A stretch of DNA of 64,000 nucleotides from contig NZ_KB892901.1 in NCBI RefSeq assembly GCF_000373985.1, positions 62,674 through 126,673 on the forward strand, written 5' to 3'. This document shows, piece by piece, positions 51,573-60,416 of the stretch. A model generated the notes under the pieces. That model ran no database searches and was not told the origin of the DNA. It saw only the letters and a program-made list of their open reading frames with translations. Every line of letters begins with the position of its first letter. Within the stretch, counting starts at the first letter, position 1. The stretch comes from Desulfobacter curvatus DSM 3379. GTDB lineage: Bacteria > Desulfobacterota > Desulfobacteria > Desulfobacterales > Desulfobacteraceae. The translations under genes and the position numbers were made by a program.

Positions 51573-54295
51573 AGGAACCCCATCTTTTTCAAATGAACTG
51601 CTACAGCATCTTCCAGCATGCTAACTCTTTGAGTCTGTTCAGGCAATGGCATCTCATAACGTTCTGCCAGGTCTTTAATCCTGGATGTCAGTCGCTGACT
51701 AATTCGATCGAGTTCAGAATGAATATCTTTTTCAATGGTTCCCAACCACTTATCGTCCACCACCAATTGTTTGATTTGCTCTTCAGTGAGTGTTGGGTAA
51801 AAAGCTAACAGGGTTTCATCCAGCTCAGCCTCTTTTTCTTTGATCTGTTTTTTGAGAGCAGCAATATCTTCAAATAGGCTCAGGTACTGTTTGAGTACTC
51901 TTATTTCAGCCAGGAATTCACCGTCGCTGTGTTTAGTGAGTGCTTTATCAATTTGCTCCAATGCTTTCTGCTGTAGCTTTATTATTTTTTTCTTACTGTC
52001 TTTAATGGCTTTATCGCATTCAAGATAGTTGTTTAAAAGAGGCTTTTCTTCGTCAAAGGCCTTTTTCAACCGGTTTTTTACAGCTGTTAATGTGACATTT
52101 CCTTTGGCATTTTTCAGGGATGAAATACCGTCCTTTTCTGCCAGGTCGGCCAGATGTTCTATTTCCCGAATCAAGCTTTTGTTAAGGGTTTTATATGCTG
52201 ATGAACTTGTAGGATCTAACGCTTCCCAGGCCAAATCAATATATTCTTGTAAGGACATCGTTGCTTCTGACTTGTTGCCCACACCATTCAAAGGGCCGTC
52301 TTCACTACTGTGTTCCTCTTCCAGTTCGGTCAATTTACCTTGAAAATTTTCGAGTTCATCTTTAAGCTCATCTATTACCTGCTGTTCTTGAGCAAAATAG
52401 CGGTTGATAACCAAATATTTGGGGATAAGATCGCAGGTCCAGCCTTTATCAACTTCATTACCCTTATTATTTTTCACCAGTATTCGGTACGTTGAGGCCT
52501 GCCACCCGCCACCGAAGTCAATGGGAGCAGCAATCAAGTAGCAATCATCCTGCATAATGTTGAACCAGTAGTTCATCAAATACTGATATACATCGTACTT
52601 GTCTATTAGGGGGTGTGCACAGTAGGCAGACAGCAGGTTTTCTGATATGGTATGAATCAATTTCTTGGGATTGAAGCCATGTGTTAGCTCTTTTAACGTA
52701 GCTTGAGTTTTGATCCGCCACCCTTCAAAGACCTCATTTATCAATTCAGTGTAGCGGATGAATTCATCATGCTCAAATATCGTTTGTTTTATAAGGTTTT
52801 GCTCCACTTGCAGGGTCAGATATTTATTTGATCGCTTCGCCTGGGTGAAAAGAGCATTTTTTAATTGAGGGAAAACTACCCAATAATTTTTTAAAGCATC
52901 AATATCTGTTTTTGGGATATCACCCAATAAATGGGCTTCTATATCCTGAATATCTTCAGATTTGGAACTGTCAATATAGCGGGGGATATTGAGATTGAAC
53001 TCATTCTTTTCGATTTCCGCAAAGCTCACCATTTTACTGTAGCCATGATGCTGGGCCTGATGGTTGAACACATCGACAATTCTGTGAAGATCCATTTCCC
53101 GTAATCGGTTTTTATTACCATCCTTGATAAAGCCTTTGCTGGCATCAACCATAAAAATGCCTTTTCGAGAACCGGCGGCTTCTTTGTCTACTAAAATAAT
53201 ACAGGCAGGGATACCAGTCCCATAAAAAAGGTTAGCAGGAAGACCTATGATTCCTTTAATATACCCTTTTTTGACCAGAGACTCTCGTATAACTGCTTCA
53301 GCATTCCCCCTGAATAATACGCCATGAGGCAGGATACACGCACCTTTGCCCTGGCTCTTCAAACTTCGGATAATGTGTAACAGGTAAGCATAGTCACCAT
53401 TTTTACTGGGTGGCACACCAAATCCATCAAAGCGGTTATAAGGATCTTTTTCTGTATCAACTCCATTTCCCCAGCGTTTATCACTGAAAGGAGGATTGGC
53501 AACGACAAAATCAAACTGTTTCATTACACCTTCATCTTCTGGAAAACGAGGGTTTGAAAGTGTGTTGCCTTGTTTAATTTCTGCTGTTGGATTGTTGTGC
53601 AAGATCATATTCATATGGGCCAGGGCACTTGTGGCATTATCTTTCTCCTGGCCGTAAAGGGTTACTGACGTTTTCGCTTCATCAGCGACTTTCAGCAAAA
53701 GAGATCCTGAACCGCAAGTAGGGTCATAAACGGTTGTAGTACCTGATGTGTCAGCTTTATCGATCCCGATAATTTTAGCCATAACACGACTGACTTCTGA
53801 CGGGGTATAGAACTGACCTTTGCTTTTCCCAGACTCTGTTGCAAAATGGCGCATCAGATATTCGTAAGCGTCGCCCAGGATATCATCATTTTCAGCACGA
53901 TTTTTGCTGAAGTCTAATGCCTTATTTTCGAAAATTGCCACCAGATTAGTGAGCCGTTCGACCTTTTCCTTAGCACTGCCCAATTTTTCTGAATCATCGA
54001 AATCAGGAAGTGCCGTCCGGGACAATTTATTGGCATTAGCCAGAGGGGCCACTATCCTTTTATTAATATCATCGCCTATGGTGGGTTTACCTTTCAATGC
54101 CACCATATCCGCAAAACTTGCCCCATAAGGAATCGTAATGGGTGCAAACGGCTGACCTGCATACTTATCACTGATATATTTTACAAACAGCATGAACAGG
54201 ACGTAATCTTTATACTGGCTGGCATCCATTCCTCCACGGAGTTCATCACAACTTGCCCAAAGCGAGCTATATAATTCAGATTTCTTTATTGCCAT
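51563..54295 (-). CDS. hsdM: Type I restriction adenine methyltransferase subunit M, extended
   Basis: This N6-adenine methyltransferase has 910 aa, against roughly 500-550 for classic HsdM. The SAM motif DPTCGSGSLLLKV (about residues 189-201) and the catalytic NPPF (about 265-268) are intact. Residues beyond about 480 form an extension with a globular middle (NYWFNIMQDDCYLIAAPIDF) and long coiled coils (about 680-850). GAAGGAAAA precedes the ATG. It heads the six-gene operon, and its promoter must be in the 720-base gap upstream. Confidence 0.93.
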   Translation of the reverse strand: MAIKKSELYSSLWASCDELRGGMDASQYKDYVLFMLFVKYISDKYAGQPFAPITIPYGASFADMVALKGKPTIGDDINKRIVAPLANANKLSRTALPDFDDSEKLGSAKEKVERLTNLVAIFENKALDFSKNRAENDDILGDAYEYLMRHFATESGKSKGQFYTPSEVSRVMAKIIGIDKADTSGTTTVYDPTCGSGSLLLKVADEAKTSVTLYGQEKDNATSALAHMNMILHNNPTAEIKQGNTLSNPRFPEDEGVMKQFDFVVANPPFSDKRWGNGVDTEKDPYNRFDGFGVPPSKNGDYAYLLHIIRSLKSQGKGACILPHGVLFRGNAEAVIRESLVKKGYIKGIIGLPANLFYGTGIPACIILVDKEAAGSRKGIFMVDASKGFIKDGNKNRLREMDLHRIVDVFNHQAQHHGYSKMVSFAEIEKNEFNLNIPRYIDSSKSEDIQDIEAHLLGDIPKTDIDALKNYWVVFPQLKNALFTQAKRSNKYLTLQVEQNLIKQTIFEHDEFIRYTELINEVFEGWRIKTQATLKELTHGFNPKKLIHTISENLLSAYCAHPLIDKYDVYQYLMNYWFNIMQDDCYLIAAPIDFGGGWQASTYRILVKNNKGNEVDKGWTCDLIPKYLVINRYFAQEQQVIDELKDELENFQGKLTELEEEHSSEDGPLNGVGNKSEATMSLQEYIDLAWEALDPTSSSAYKTLNKSLIREIEHLADLAEKDGISSLKNAKGNVTLTAVKNRLKKAFDEEKPLLNNYLECDKAIKDSKKKIIKLQQKALEQIDKALTKHSDGEFLAEIRVLKQYLSLFEDIAALKKQIKEKEAELDETLLAFYPTLTEEQIKQLVVDDKWLGTIEKDIHSELDRISQRLTSRIKDLAERYEMPLPEQTQRVSMLEDAVAVHLKKMGFLWS

Positions 54296-55015
54296 TCAAA
54301 TTTTTCCTTCATCAACAAAACATTATTACCATCACCTCATTATCGTTTAACAACAATGAAATCAACTAAATATAGTCAATTCAGAAGAATTTCAGTTATT
54401 TCTGATTCAACTCTGATTTATTATCTGAAATCCCCTCTGCACAAGCCTGCTCATCAGAACGAACAATATAACACATAAAATATTTTAGATGGCCTTTTAC
54501 CTTTAACAAACCGAAAGAATACATAGATGAGACAGAAGGTTCACGGCGTATGGTATATAATACGGCAGCAGTACCCCTGATTGCTTAAACGGAGAGCATG
54601 ACAGCGCACCCTGGCAAAACACTTCAAATCTTTCACTAAAGACTATGCCAAAAACGAAATCGTCAAATGAAGGGTTTCAAACCCCGGACTATTATTAAAA
54701 ATCTTGGATCTAAATTTCATATCGACACCTGATTAATGATTTAGAATATTTTATATTTTGGCGCTACATGGATTTTTGATGAAAATCATAGACCCAAAAG
54801 ACATTGATCGCAACGACTTATCCTTCATTAACACCGTAGCGCAGACACAGTTCAATCCCACTATACAGGATTTAGCATTTTAACAATTTTTGCGATAATC
54901 AGATCCTTGTATCTTGGGCCTATATCGGAGTTATCCAAAAATAACAAATGATTTCGCGTTCCTTGGAAGCATGGTATACTGATACAGTCCGACAAAATGA
55001 TTTTAGCGAGAGAGA
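54296..55015. other. Long intergenic region upstream of hsdM
   Basis: These 720 bases are AT-rich and without an intact gene. They hold the hsdM promoter and one copy of a direct repeat (54664-54691, see repeat entry). Short open pieces near 54600-54670 and 54779-54883 (34 codons) suggest decayed coding sequence, but no family can be named. Confidence 0.45.
54664..54691 (+). repeat. Direct repeat, copy 1 (second at 63620-63649)
   Basis: CAAATGAAG, three bases, TTCAAACCCCGGACTA is found here. The same string with one inserted A is found 9 kb to the right, in another non-coding gap. The core AAACCCCGGACTA is identical over 13 bases. Confidence 0.6.
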
Positions 55016-55198
55016 ATGCAAAATTCAAATACACCAGACCCAATCATTCCACCGTTGGAAAGTGCTCCTGACCTGAGAGAATACCGGTGCCCTCACTGTG
55101 GAAAATTTTTGTTTAAAGGTAATGTTACCCGCCTGAATATGGTCTGTCACCACTGCCAACAACTGATATCTGTTGATGAAAAAGACCTGCTAAATTAG
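55016..55198 (+). CDS. Com-like small zinc-ribbon protein
   Basis: The 60-aa protein has a four-cysteine ribbon: YRCPHCGKFLFKGNVTRL then MVCHHCQQLIS. The pattern CxxCxKxLxKG...CxxC is that of the phage Mu Com translational regulator family. The N-terminus is proline-rich and flexible. A GAGAGAG stretch precedes the ATG. It stands alone and could be a phage-derived remnant that is still intact. Confidence 0.7.
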   Translation: MQNSNTPDPIIPPLESAPDLREYRCPHCGKFLFKGNVTRLNMVCHHCQQLISVDEKDLLN

Positions 55199-55230
55199 GA
55201 AGAATTGCCCGGATAAAATCTGTTTTGTTA

Positions 55231-55250
55231 AATTGTGTCCAATTGTGTCC
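55231..55250. repeat. Tandem 10-bp repeat
   Basis: AATTGTGTCC occurs twice in a row just after the Com-like gene and before a poly-T stretch. Possible operator or simple duplication. Confidence 0.5.
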
Positions 55251-55251
55251 A

Positions 55252-55296
55252 TATTTTTTTAAAGAAAATCCTCCCCGGATGTTGGTCCGGGGAGGA
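55252..55296 (-). terminator. Perfect 11-bp hairpin terminator
   Basis: TCCTCCCCGGA (55269-55279) and TCCGGGGAGGA (55286-55296) pair around TGTTGG. In the minus direction it runs into TTTTCTTT, so it fits as terminator for the membrane protein gene that ends at 55347. It is also placed to stop plus-strand transcripts of the Com-like gene. Confidence 0.8.
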
Positions 55297-55346
55297 ATGA
55301 ACTTATAATGTCATCTTGATTGTTGTTGGATCAGTAGTTTTTTTAA

Positions 55347-56351
55347 TCAGGATCTATTATGAAAAATATAGTTGGTAACAAATTGGTAGGAACCAGTAAT
55401 TTCAGCACCCATCCCACAGTTGCCACAATCATTTCCATCTATTATCAAGGAGTTGTCCGATGTCTTTACTGTTAAATCAGGGCAATTCTCCAAAACGACA
55501 GTGTTTTTCTCAAGGTTATTAATCAAATAACTGGCAATCGTACAGGTGGAAAACCGGGATGTGTTTGTAGAAGAAGCTACCAGGAATATTTTGGAATTTT
55601 TATCATTCGGATCTGGGTATACAAAACCTGCGGTTCCTTCTACCCCTTCGTCATTCATTATAAATATGGAAATTTTCAATTCACTGCGGTTAAGGTCCCC
55701 AAGTTCATCGCTGAATGATCTCAGCCATGCACCATAGTCAGCATCCTTTTGGGTGGCTTCCTTTTTAGCTTTGTCTTCAGCTATCAATTCGTCATAAGCA
55801 TTGGATAGTTTTTCATCATCGGCAGGTTTTTCGTTAGGCTTTTCATTGAAAAAAGTAGTTAACCCTTGATAGATTATAGCTCTTTTCATTGCTATCTCAT
55901 ATCTTTTCCTTAGTTTTTCAATTTTTGCTTCTGCTCTGAACCGACCTATCTCACTAACTTGTTGATCAAATTCTTGCTCAACCACTGCAGGTGAAGGAGG
56001 AATGGATTTATAAAAACAAAAACAAAAAAACAGTATAAAAAGAATTAAATATAAATATTCTATAATTTTGTTCTTTCTTATCACCAAAAAGATCGTACTG
56101 GCTATTAATAAAGCCGATAAAGTCCATCCAATTTGCCAATAGTTAAGGAGTCCCCAAAAGGAAACAACCTCACTTATCAAAGGCAAAGGCGCTAGAAAAA
56201 TTCCCCCGCCCCAACGCAAAAGGAAACCGACTTCCTCAAAATCAAGATAACTTTTTATTAAAATAACACGAACTATGTAATAGACCACTAAGCACGCAAC
56301 GTTATTAGATATTGGAAAAGAATTCTTGTCGTTTTGATTCGCTGAAGTCAT
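55347..56351 (-). CDS. Unknown membrane protein with C-terminal globular domain
   Basis: The protein has 334 aa from ATG 56351, which has AAAGGAG six bases upstream; an ATG seven codons earlier lacks a ribosome-binding site. The N-terminal half has about four hydrophobic helices, the last being EYLYLILFILFFCFCFY. A coiled segment follows (FRAEAKIEKLRKRYEIAMKR), then an acidic linker and a beta-rich C-terminal domain with paired cysteines (GNDCGNCGMG). No family is recognised. It may be element cargo, a membrane-linked accessory or defence protein. Confidence 0.7.
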   Translation of the reverse strand: MTSANQNDKNSFPISNNVACLVVYYIVRVILIKSYLDFEEVGFLLRWGGGIFLAPLPLISEVVSFWGLLNYWQIGWTLSALLIASTIFLVIRKNKIIEYLYLILFILFFCFCFYKSIPPSPAVVEQEFDQQVSEIGRFRAEAKIEKLRKRYEIAMKRAIIYQGLTTFFNEKPNEKPADDEKLSNAYDELIAEDKAKKEATQKDADYGAWLRSFSDELGDLNRSELKISIFIMNDEGVEGTAGFVYPDPNDKNSKIFLVASSTNTSRFSTCTIASYLINNLEKNTVVLENCPDLTVKTSDNSLIIDGNDCGNCGMGAEITGSYQFVTNYIFHNRS

Positions 56352-56539
56352 GAACAACTCCTTTGTAACCATCTATCGTTTTTTGTTTTAATTCATTCTA
56401 TAACTATAATCAAAATGGCTATGGTAAGATGATACGATACATATTCAATTTTCAATCTGGATTCTGATCACTCATTTATCCCCTCTTCCATACTGCAATC
56501 ATTTTCTTGTAAATCAAATTTAAAGCCTCTTTTGCTTTA

Positions 56540-57670
56540 TTAATTGTTGTAACGAGTTTCTCTATCTCGATAGTCTTGAGGTGGTTTAGGCTCCCACTCT
56601 GAAGCTTTCTCTTTGGCCTTTTCGATCTCTTCATCAGTCATATTTGATTCAGCTTCTTCAAGAATCTGTAACGCCTCTTCATCGTCCGGTCGGTTTTTTA
56701 GATAAATAGCGGTAAAGACATAGGCCATATAATAACTTTGCTTCTGTTTAGGAATAAAATTACCGTAAGCATAGGTATTTGCGATCCACAGTTGTGAATC
56801 TGTGTGGCCTTGCATAGCTGCTCTACTTATCCATCTCCAGCCAATTTGGTCATTTTGTTCAACATGTGCACCAGACATATACAGGCGTCCAAGATCGTAC
56901 AACGCTTCAGTATAACCTCTTTCTGCAGCATATCTCAGCCATTCAACAGCCTTCTCTGCGTTATACCATTCTTTATCATCAAGAAGATGCAACTGACTAA
57001 GGATATAACACGCTTTGACGTTTTCCGGATCAGGGTTGTCTTTAAGTGCATCAAGAGCTAAATCATAATTTTCCTCATTGAAAAACCTATCAGCCTTTTC
57101 TACCTCTTCATTGGTAACATGTATCTGGCTGTTATCTCCCTTAGTTTTGGCTTCAGGGCCTTCTCCATCGCCTGTATTGATCTCACCACATTTAGGGCAT
57201 TTCCATGACATAGTATTTTTTACCGCCAAAAAGAACCAAACCACACACCAGGTCATAGCGGTTGACAAAGCCATTATACCGTGCAACCAATAATTCGTTT
57301 TATTATTGATGGGCACAACATCCGATTTACAAAACTCGCAACGGCATAAGGTTTCACTCTTTTGTTCGATAGCTTCCTTTTTGAATTTTCTCCACATATT
57401 CATAATTTTTCGGAAACACAAGAACACAACAAAATATATAACCCAAAATAAAACCAAACGAAAAATAGATCCTTGGTATTTTGTAGTAGTAAAAACTATG
57501 TAGCATATTACAATGGAGCCAATTATCGATAGAAATGAAAATACAGAAGATATGAAATATTCTATCTTCCTTAACTTACCATAGCCTTTGTGTCTTGAGT
57601 AATGAGTGAAAGCATCTATGGACATTGCTGCATATACTGATGGTATGACTGCCAACATAAAAAACGTCAT
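56540..57670 (-). CDS. Membrane protein with split CxxC pairs and Sel1-like repeats
   Basis: The protein has 376 aa with two or three N-terminal hydrophobic helices. A CRCEFC pair follows, then another hydrophobic stretch (LHGIMALSTAMTWCVVWFFL), a second pair (CPKCGE), an acidic linker, and then Sel1/TPR-like repeats (AVEWLRYAAERGYTEALYDL, WRWISRAAMQGHTDSQLWIA). The repeats suggest protein-protein contacts in the cytoplasm. The function is unknown. It lies 68 bases downstream of a small membrane protein gene on the same strand. Confidence 0.75.
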   Translation of the reverse strand: MTFFMLAVIPSVYAAMSIDAFTHYSRHKGYGKLRKIEYFISSVFSFLSIIGSIVICYIVFTTTKYQGSIFRLVLFWVIYFVVFLCFRKIMNMWRKFKKEAIEQKSETLCRCEFCKSDVVPINNKTNYWLHGIMALSTAMTWCVVWFFLAVKNTMSWKCPKCGEINTGDGEGPEAKTKGDNSQIHVTNEEVEKADRFFNEENYDLALDALKDNPDPENVKACYILSQLHLLDDKEWYNAEKAVEWLRYAAERGYTEALYDLGRLYMSGAHVEQNDQIGWRWISRAAMQGHTDSQLWIANTYAYGNFIPKQKQSYYMAYVFTAIYLKNRPDDEEALQILEEAESNMTDEEIEKAKEKASEWEPKPPQDYRDRETRYNN

Positions 57671-57738
57671 AAGAGTTATTCTCCCAACTTTTATTCAATT
57701 CCAAACAGAGAGAAGAAAGCCTGAAAACATCATATGCT

Positions 57739-57897
57739 TCACTTCACTTTTAAAAATGCGATTACCAACAGAACGAAAAAGATCATTACGGCTATGACAT
57801 CTCCTCCAAATAACAAAACCGCATAGCCGAACAGCCCAATTAAGATAGCAATTGCGCATCCACATCCTGCTTTGCTTCCTGTACCGGTATCAGACAT
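57739..57897 (-). CDS. Small membrane protein, 52 aa
   Basis: The short frame from ATG 57897 to TGA 57739-57741 encodes MSDTGTGSKAGCGCAIAI, followed by two hydrophobic helices (ILIGLFGYAVLLFGG and VIAVMIFFVLLVIAFL) and a KVK tail. The GCGC segment just before the first helix could be lipidated or bind metal. The ribosome-binding site is weak (ACAGG). Its place directly upstream of the Sel1 protein gene supports it as real. Confidence 0.55.
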   Translation of the reverse strand: MSDTGTGSKAGCGCAIAILIGLFGYAVLLFGGDVIAVMIFFVLLVIAFLKVK

Positions 57898-57974
57898 CGT
57901 ATTGAAACCTGTTTTTATAATTTAAAAAGAATTCTAACGACTGTTGTTACTCAAAGAACTCCACCAAAATCTTT

Positions 57975-58250
57975 TCAATGGAATGATTCGAACGCAAAAT
58001 TTCTCCATACAATTCTATTTTCACAAAAACCTACGCCATCTTTACCTGATCCCAATAGAGTTGTATCTACAAAAGCCAATAATTCTCCAGGATCAGAAAT
58101 ATTGCAATTTTTACAAAAGTTCGTTTTTTGTTTTGGTTTCATTTCTTCAGAAAGCAATATTTTATTAGAACCGTGAGCTTTCTGAATTTCTTTGATTTTC
58201 TCTATGATTTGAAGACTGCGACTGGAGGCCTTGTTATTCGCATTTCCCAT
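57975..58250 (-). pseudogene. Unknown 91-aa protein, probably truncated
   Basis: AGGTGATAT precedes the ATG, so the start is good. The N-terminus is a charged helix (SLQIIEKIKEIQKAHGSNK), followed by a CKNC pair and LLGSGKDGVGFCENRIVWRN. The last block looks like the opening strands of a larger pleckstrin-like or EF-like bacterial domain, but the frame ends about ten residues later, as if the rest were lost. The family is not certain. It is divergent from the XRE regulator gene. Confidence 0.5.
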
Positions 58251-58322
58251 ATATCACCTCAGATGTGTAGAAACGTTACGATTTCAAGATCAGATAGATT
58301 ATGGGATCTACATATATCACCT
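58248..58322. repeat. Duplicated initiation region CATATATCACCT
   Basis: The 12 bases CATATATCACCT occur at 58248-58259, where they are the ribosome-binding site and start codon of the 91-aa gene on the minus strand. They recur at 58311-58322, where the copied ATG is followed at once by TAG. They lie upstream of the XRE gene and might also be operator sites. Confidence 0.45.
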
Positions 58323-58415
58323 ATTAGTGTCATATTAAAGAAAAAATTACCCCATATCGTGGGTTTCTATAAATCAGCCATCATCCTAAATATAAAATAT
58401 TAAGGAGATGGCCGG

Positions 58416-58745
58416 ATGACAGAGGTTTTAGAAAATATTGGAAAACACATCAGAGACTTGAGAGGCGAAAAGAAGCTTAGCCAACAGGCGTTAGCCGAGC
58501 TGGCTGGTATTAGCTATAAATATCTTGGGGAGATAGAGCGCGGCCAGGTCAATTTATCCGTTGAGATCCTGATCAAAATAGCAGAATCACTTCAAGTGCC
58601 CCCTGGAGAGCTTCTGAATGATGTCATTAATGATGAAACCAAAATCGTTTCAAGAATCAAATCTATATTCTCAGAACTATCAAAAAAAGATTCAGACGCT
58701 GCACTTGAAATCCTAAACGTATTCTACAAGCACATGAAATCTTAG
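58416..58745 (+). CDS. XRE-family transcriptional regulator
   Basis: The 109-aa protein has a Cro/CI-type helix-turn-helix at residues about 7-62 (IGKHIRDLRGEKKLSQQALA, GISYKYLGEIERGQVNLSVE, LIKIAESLQVPPGELL). A short helical C-terminus is probably for dimer contact. AAGGAG lies eight bases before the ATG. It may control the divergent small genes or an element function; the CATATATCACCT repeats upstream are possible sites. Confidence 0.9.
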   Translation: MTEVLENIGKHIRDLRGEKKLSQQALAELAGISYKYLGEIERGQVNLSVEILIKIAESLQVPPGELLNDVINDETKIVSRIKSIFSELSKKDSDAALEILNVFYKHMKS

Positions 58746-58888
58746 TGAGAAACAGTGCGGTCGATCCAATTGCGGTTCTGAGTTTATCTATTTTCCACAT
58801 TAGCCGTTGAATCCTGTTCCCTTTTCTGATAGTCCATTATCTGGACAGTCGATTTCCAACAATCACCGTTTCAAAAGGAAGACGAAAA

Positions 58889-59098
58889 ATGGCTGAGATG
58901 GAATGCTATTCATGCGGGGCGTTTTTTGAAGAAAGCGATGGCGAGAACATAGATGGTTATTGGTATTGCGATGATTGCACCACGCCAATAGATTGTAAAA
59001 AATGCGAATGCGAATTTACCATCAGCGAATTTGCACATATTGATGATGAATATGATGAGTATGCCCAGCTTTGCCCGGCATGTAGTGCTGGACGGTAA
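58889..59098 (+). CDS. Small zinc-finger-like protein, 69 aa
   Basis: The 69-aa acidic protein has CxxC pairs CYSC, CDDC, a CKKC and CPAC, enough for two zinc sites. AAAGGAAG precedes the ATG. It has no other known domain and lies 143 bases after the XRE gene on the same strand. Function unknown. Confidence 0.7.
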   Translation: MAEMECYSCGAFFEESDGENIDGYWYCDDCTTPIDCKKCECEFTISEFAHIDDEYDEYAQLCPACSAGR

Positions 59099-59386
59099 TT
59101 TCAACCCCATCAATACCACTATACACTGCCTGCCATTTTCCCATTCATTCCCATCTTCATCCCCTTCTATGACGGGATTTTAAAATAGATATCCATAAAG
59201 CATTGTTCCAATCCATATTTCTGCCGCAAATAGAAAAGCCGAAACGGTCTCCACTACCTGCTGGATACCTATGCCATCCTTGACAATAACCTGCCTCACC
59301 ATTATGGTTAACATTTAGATAACAAGTTAACTGAGATAACTTACTATAAACACTTGTATACGATTAACAAAATCGGGGCGGATGTT

Positions 59387-60205
59387 ATGGCAAAATCCAC
59401 GTTAGGCCTGAAGCTGGAACCGGAAATCGAAGCGGAGTTCAAAAAACTACAGGCCGAGGCTGGCAGCAGGAACGCTCAGGAGTTCGTTGAAACCCTTCTT
59501 TCCAATTATGTTGAGCGCAAGGAAGAAACCAATACGGATTCGCCGGTACATAAAGAGCAGGTGAAGGTCCGTCAGGCACTGAGTCAGATAGACCGTGTGG
59601 TAAGTGCGTATCTGGAACTTGCTGCAAATGATAAAATCACAGCGGAAACCAAGGCTCAGGAGGTCATCTCAAAATTTGAAAATGCTATGGCCACACTCAA
59701 ATCTGAAAACCAGGAACTGAAAGCTAAGTTTGATGCTATCCAGGCAGAGCGGGATGAGTTGAAAAAACAAAACGATGCCCTCCATGAGAAAGAAATCAAT
59801 GTCCAGGATCTGAGAAATGCATGGATGGAGAAAGAAAAAAATCTCACAGATCGTATCTCTGGTTTAGAAGTTGAAGTCTATCAGACCCGCGCCCTCAAAG
59901 ATCAAGTTATGGATTTAGAAAACCAGATCAAAGAAAAGGTTTCCGTGTTGGCCCTGGCAGATCAGCAGGCTAAAAATGATCAATCTGTAATTCAGGATCT
60001 GAAGCAACGGTTAGAAGGGTTCCAGGATAAGGTTGGTTCATTGGAAAAAGATTTAGCCACGGCCAGAGACGAACTTATGGCCGAAAAACTGGAATCTTTG
60101 AACCGCATCAAAGAGGTAACCAGTCAGGCCGCCGAAGAAAAAGGGATACTTACCGGGGAACTGAACACCCTCCGCCAGGAACTCGCCCGGCAGAAGGATG
60201 TATGA
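59387..60205 (+). CDS. Ribbon-helix-helix-like, coiled-coil protein
   Basis: The protein has 272 aa from ATG 59387; a TTG 11 codons earlier is less likely. The first 45 residues (LGLKLEPEIEAEFKKLQAEA, then a helical pair ending SNYVERK) resemble a ribbon-helix-helix DNA-binding unit. The remaining about 200 residues are nearly continuous coiled coil with Glu/Lys/Gln heptads (KSENQELKAKFDAIQAERDE). The plan recalls KfrA-like plasmid proteins, with a DNA-binding head and long coil tail, though no homology is claimed. It may organise or partition DNA. Confidence 0.65.
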   Translation: MAKSTLGLKLEPEIEAEFKKLQAEAGSRNAQEFVETLLSNYVERKEETNTDSPVHKEQVKVRQALSQIDRVVSAYLELAANDKITAETKAQEVISKFENAMATLKSENQELKAKFDAIQAERDELKKQNDALHEKEINVQDLRNAWMEKEKNLTDRISGLEVEVYQTRALKDQVMDLENQIKEKVSVLALADQQAKNDQSVIQDLKQRLEGFQDKVGSLEKDLATARDELMAEKLESLNRIKEVTSQAAEEKGILTGELNTLRQELARQKDV

Positions 60206-60416
60206 CTATTTTTGTTTTTGAAAGATACTGAGCATTGGCAAAAGTATCGAGCGCCCTGTGAATAGTGGTTTTTCAGCTACATTCATAGACATAATCCGGG
60301 GTCGGTCTTTCCTCAAAACCAGATACTTTTTGGAAAAATTGTCATGAATACGACGAATACCATTTCCACTACCCCGCAATAGTTTTACTTTTGAAAATTA
60401 TGTGCAATGTTGAATT

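Noticed and set aside
54779..54883. 34-codon frame upstream of hsdM
   Set aside because: It starts with ATG but has no ribosome-binding site or known motif. It may be a decayed fragment, but there is not enough support for a gene.
32810..58400. CRISPR array or cas operon in the defence-rich region
   Set aside because: No regularly spaced repeats were seen and no cas genes apart from the Cas4-like nuclease fold, which is explained by its pairing with ERF.
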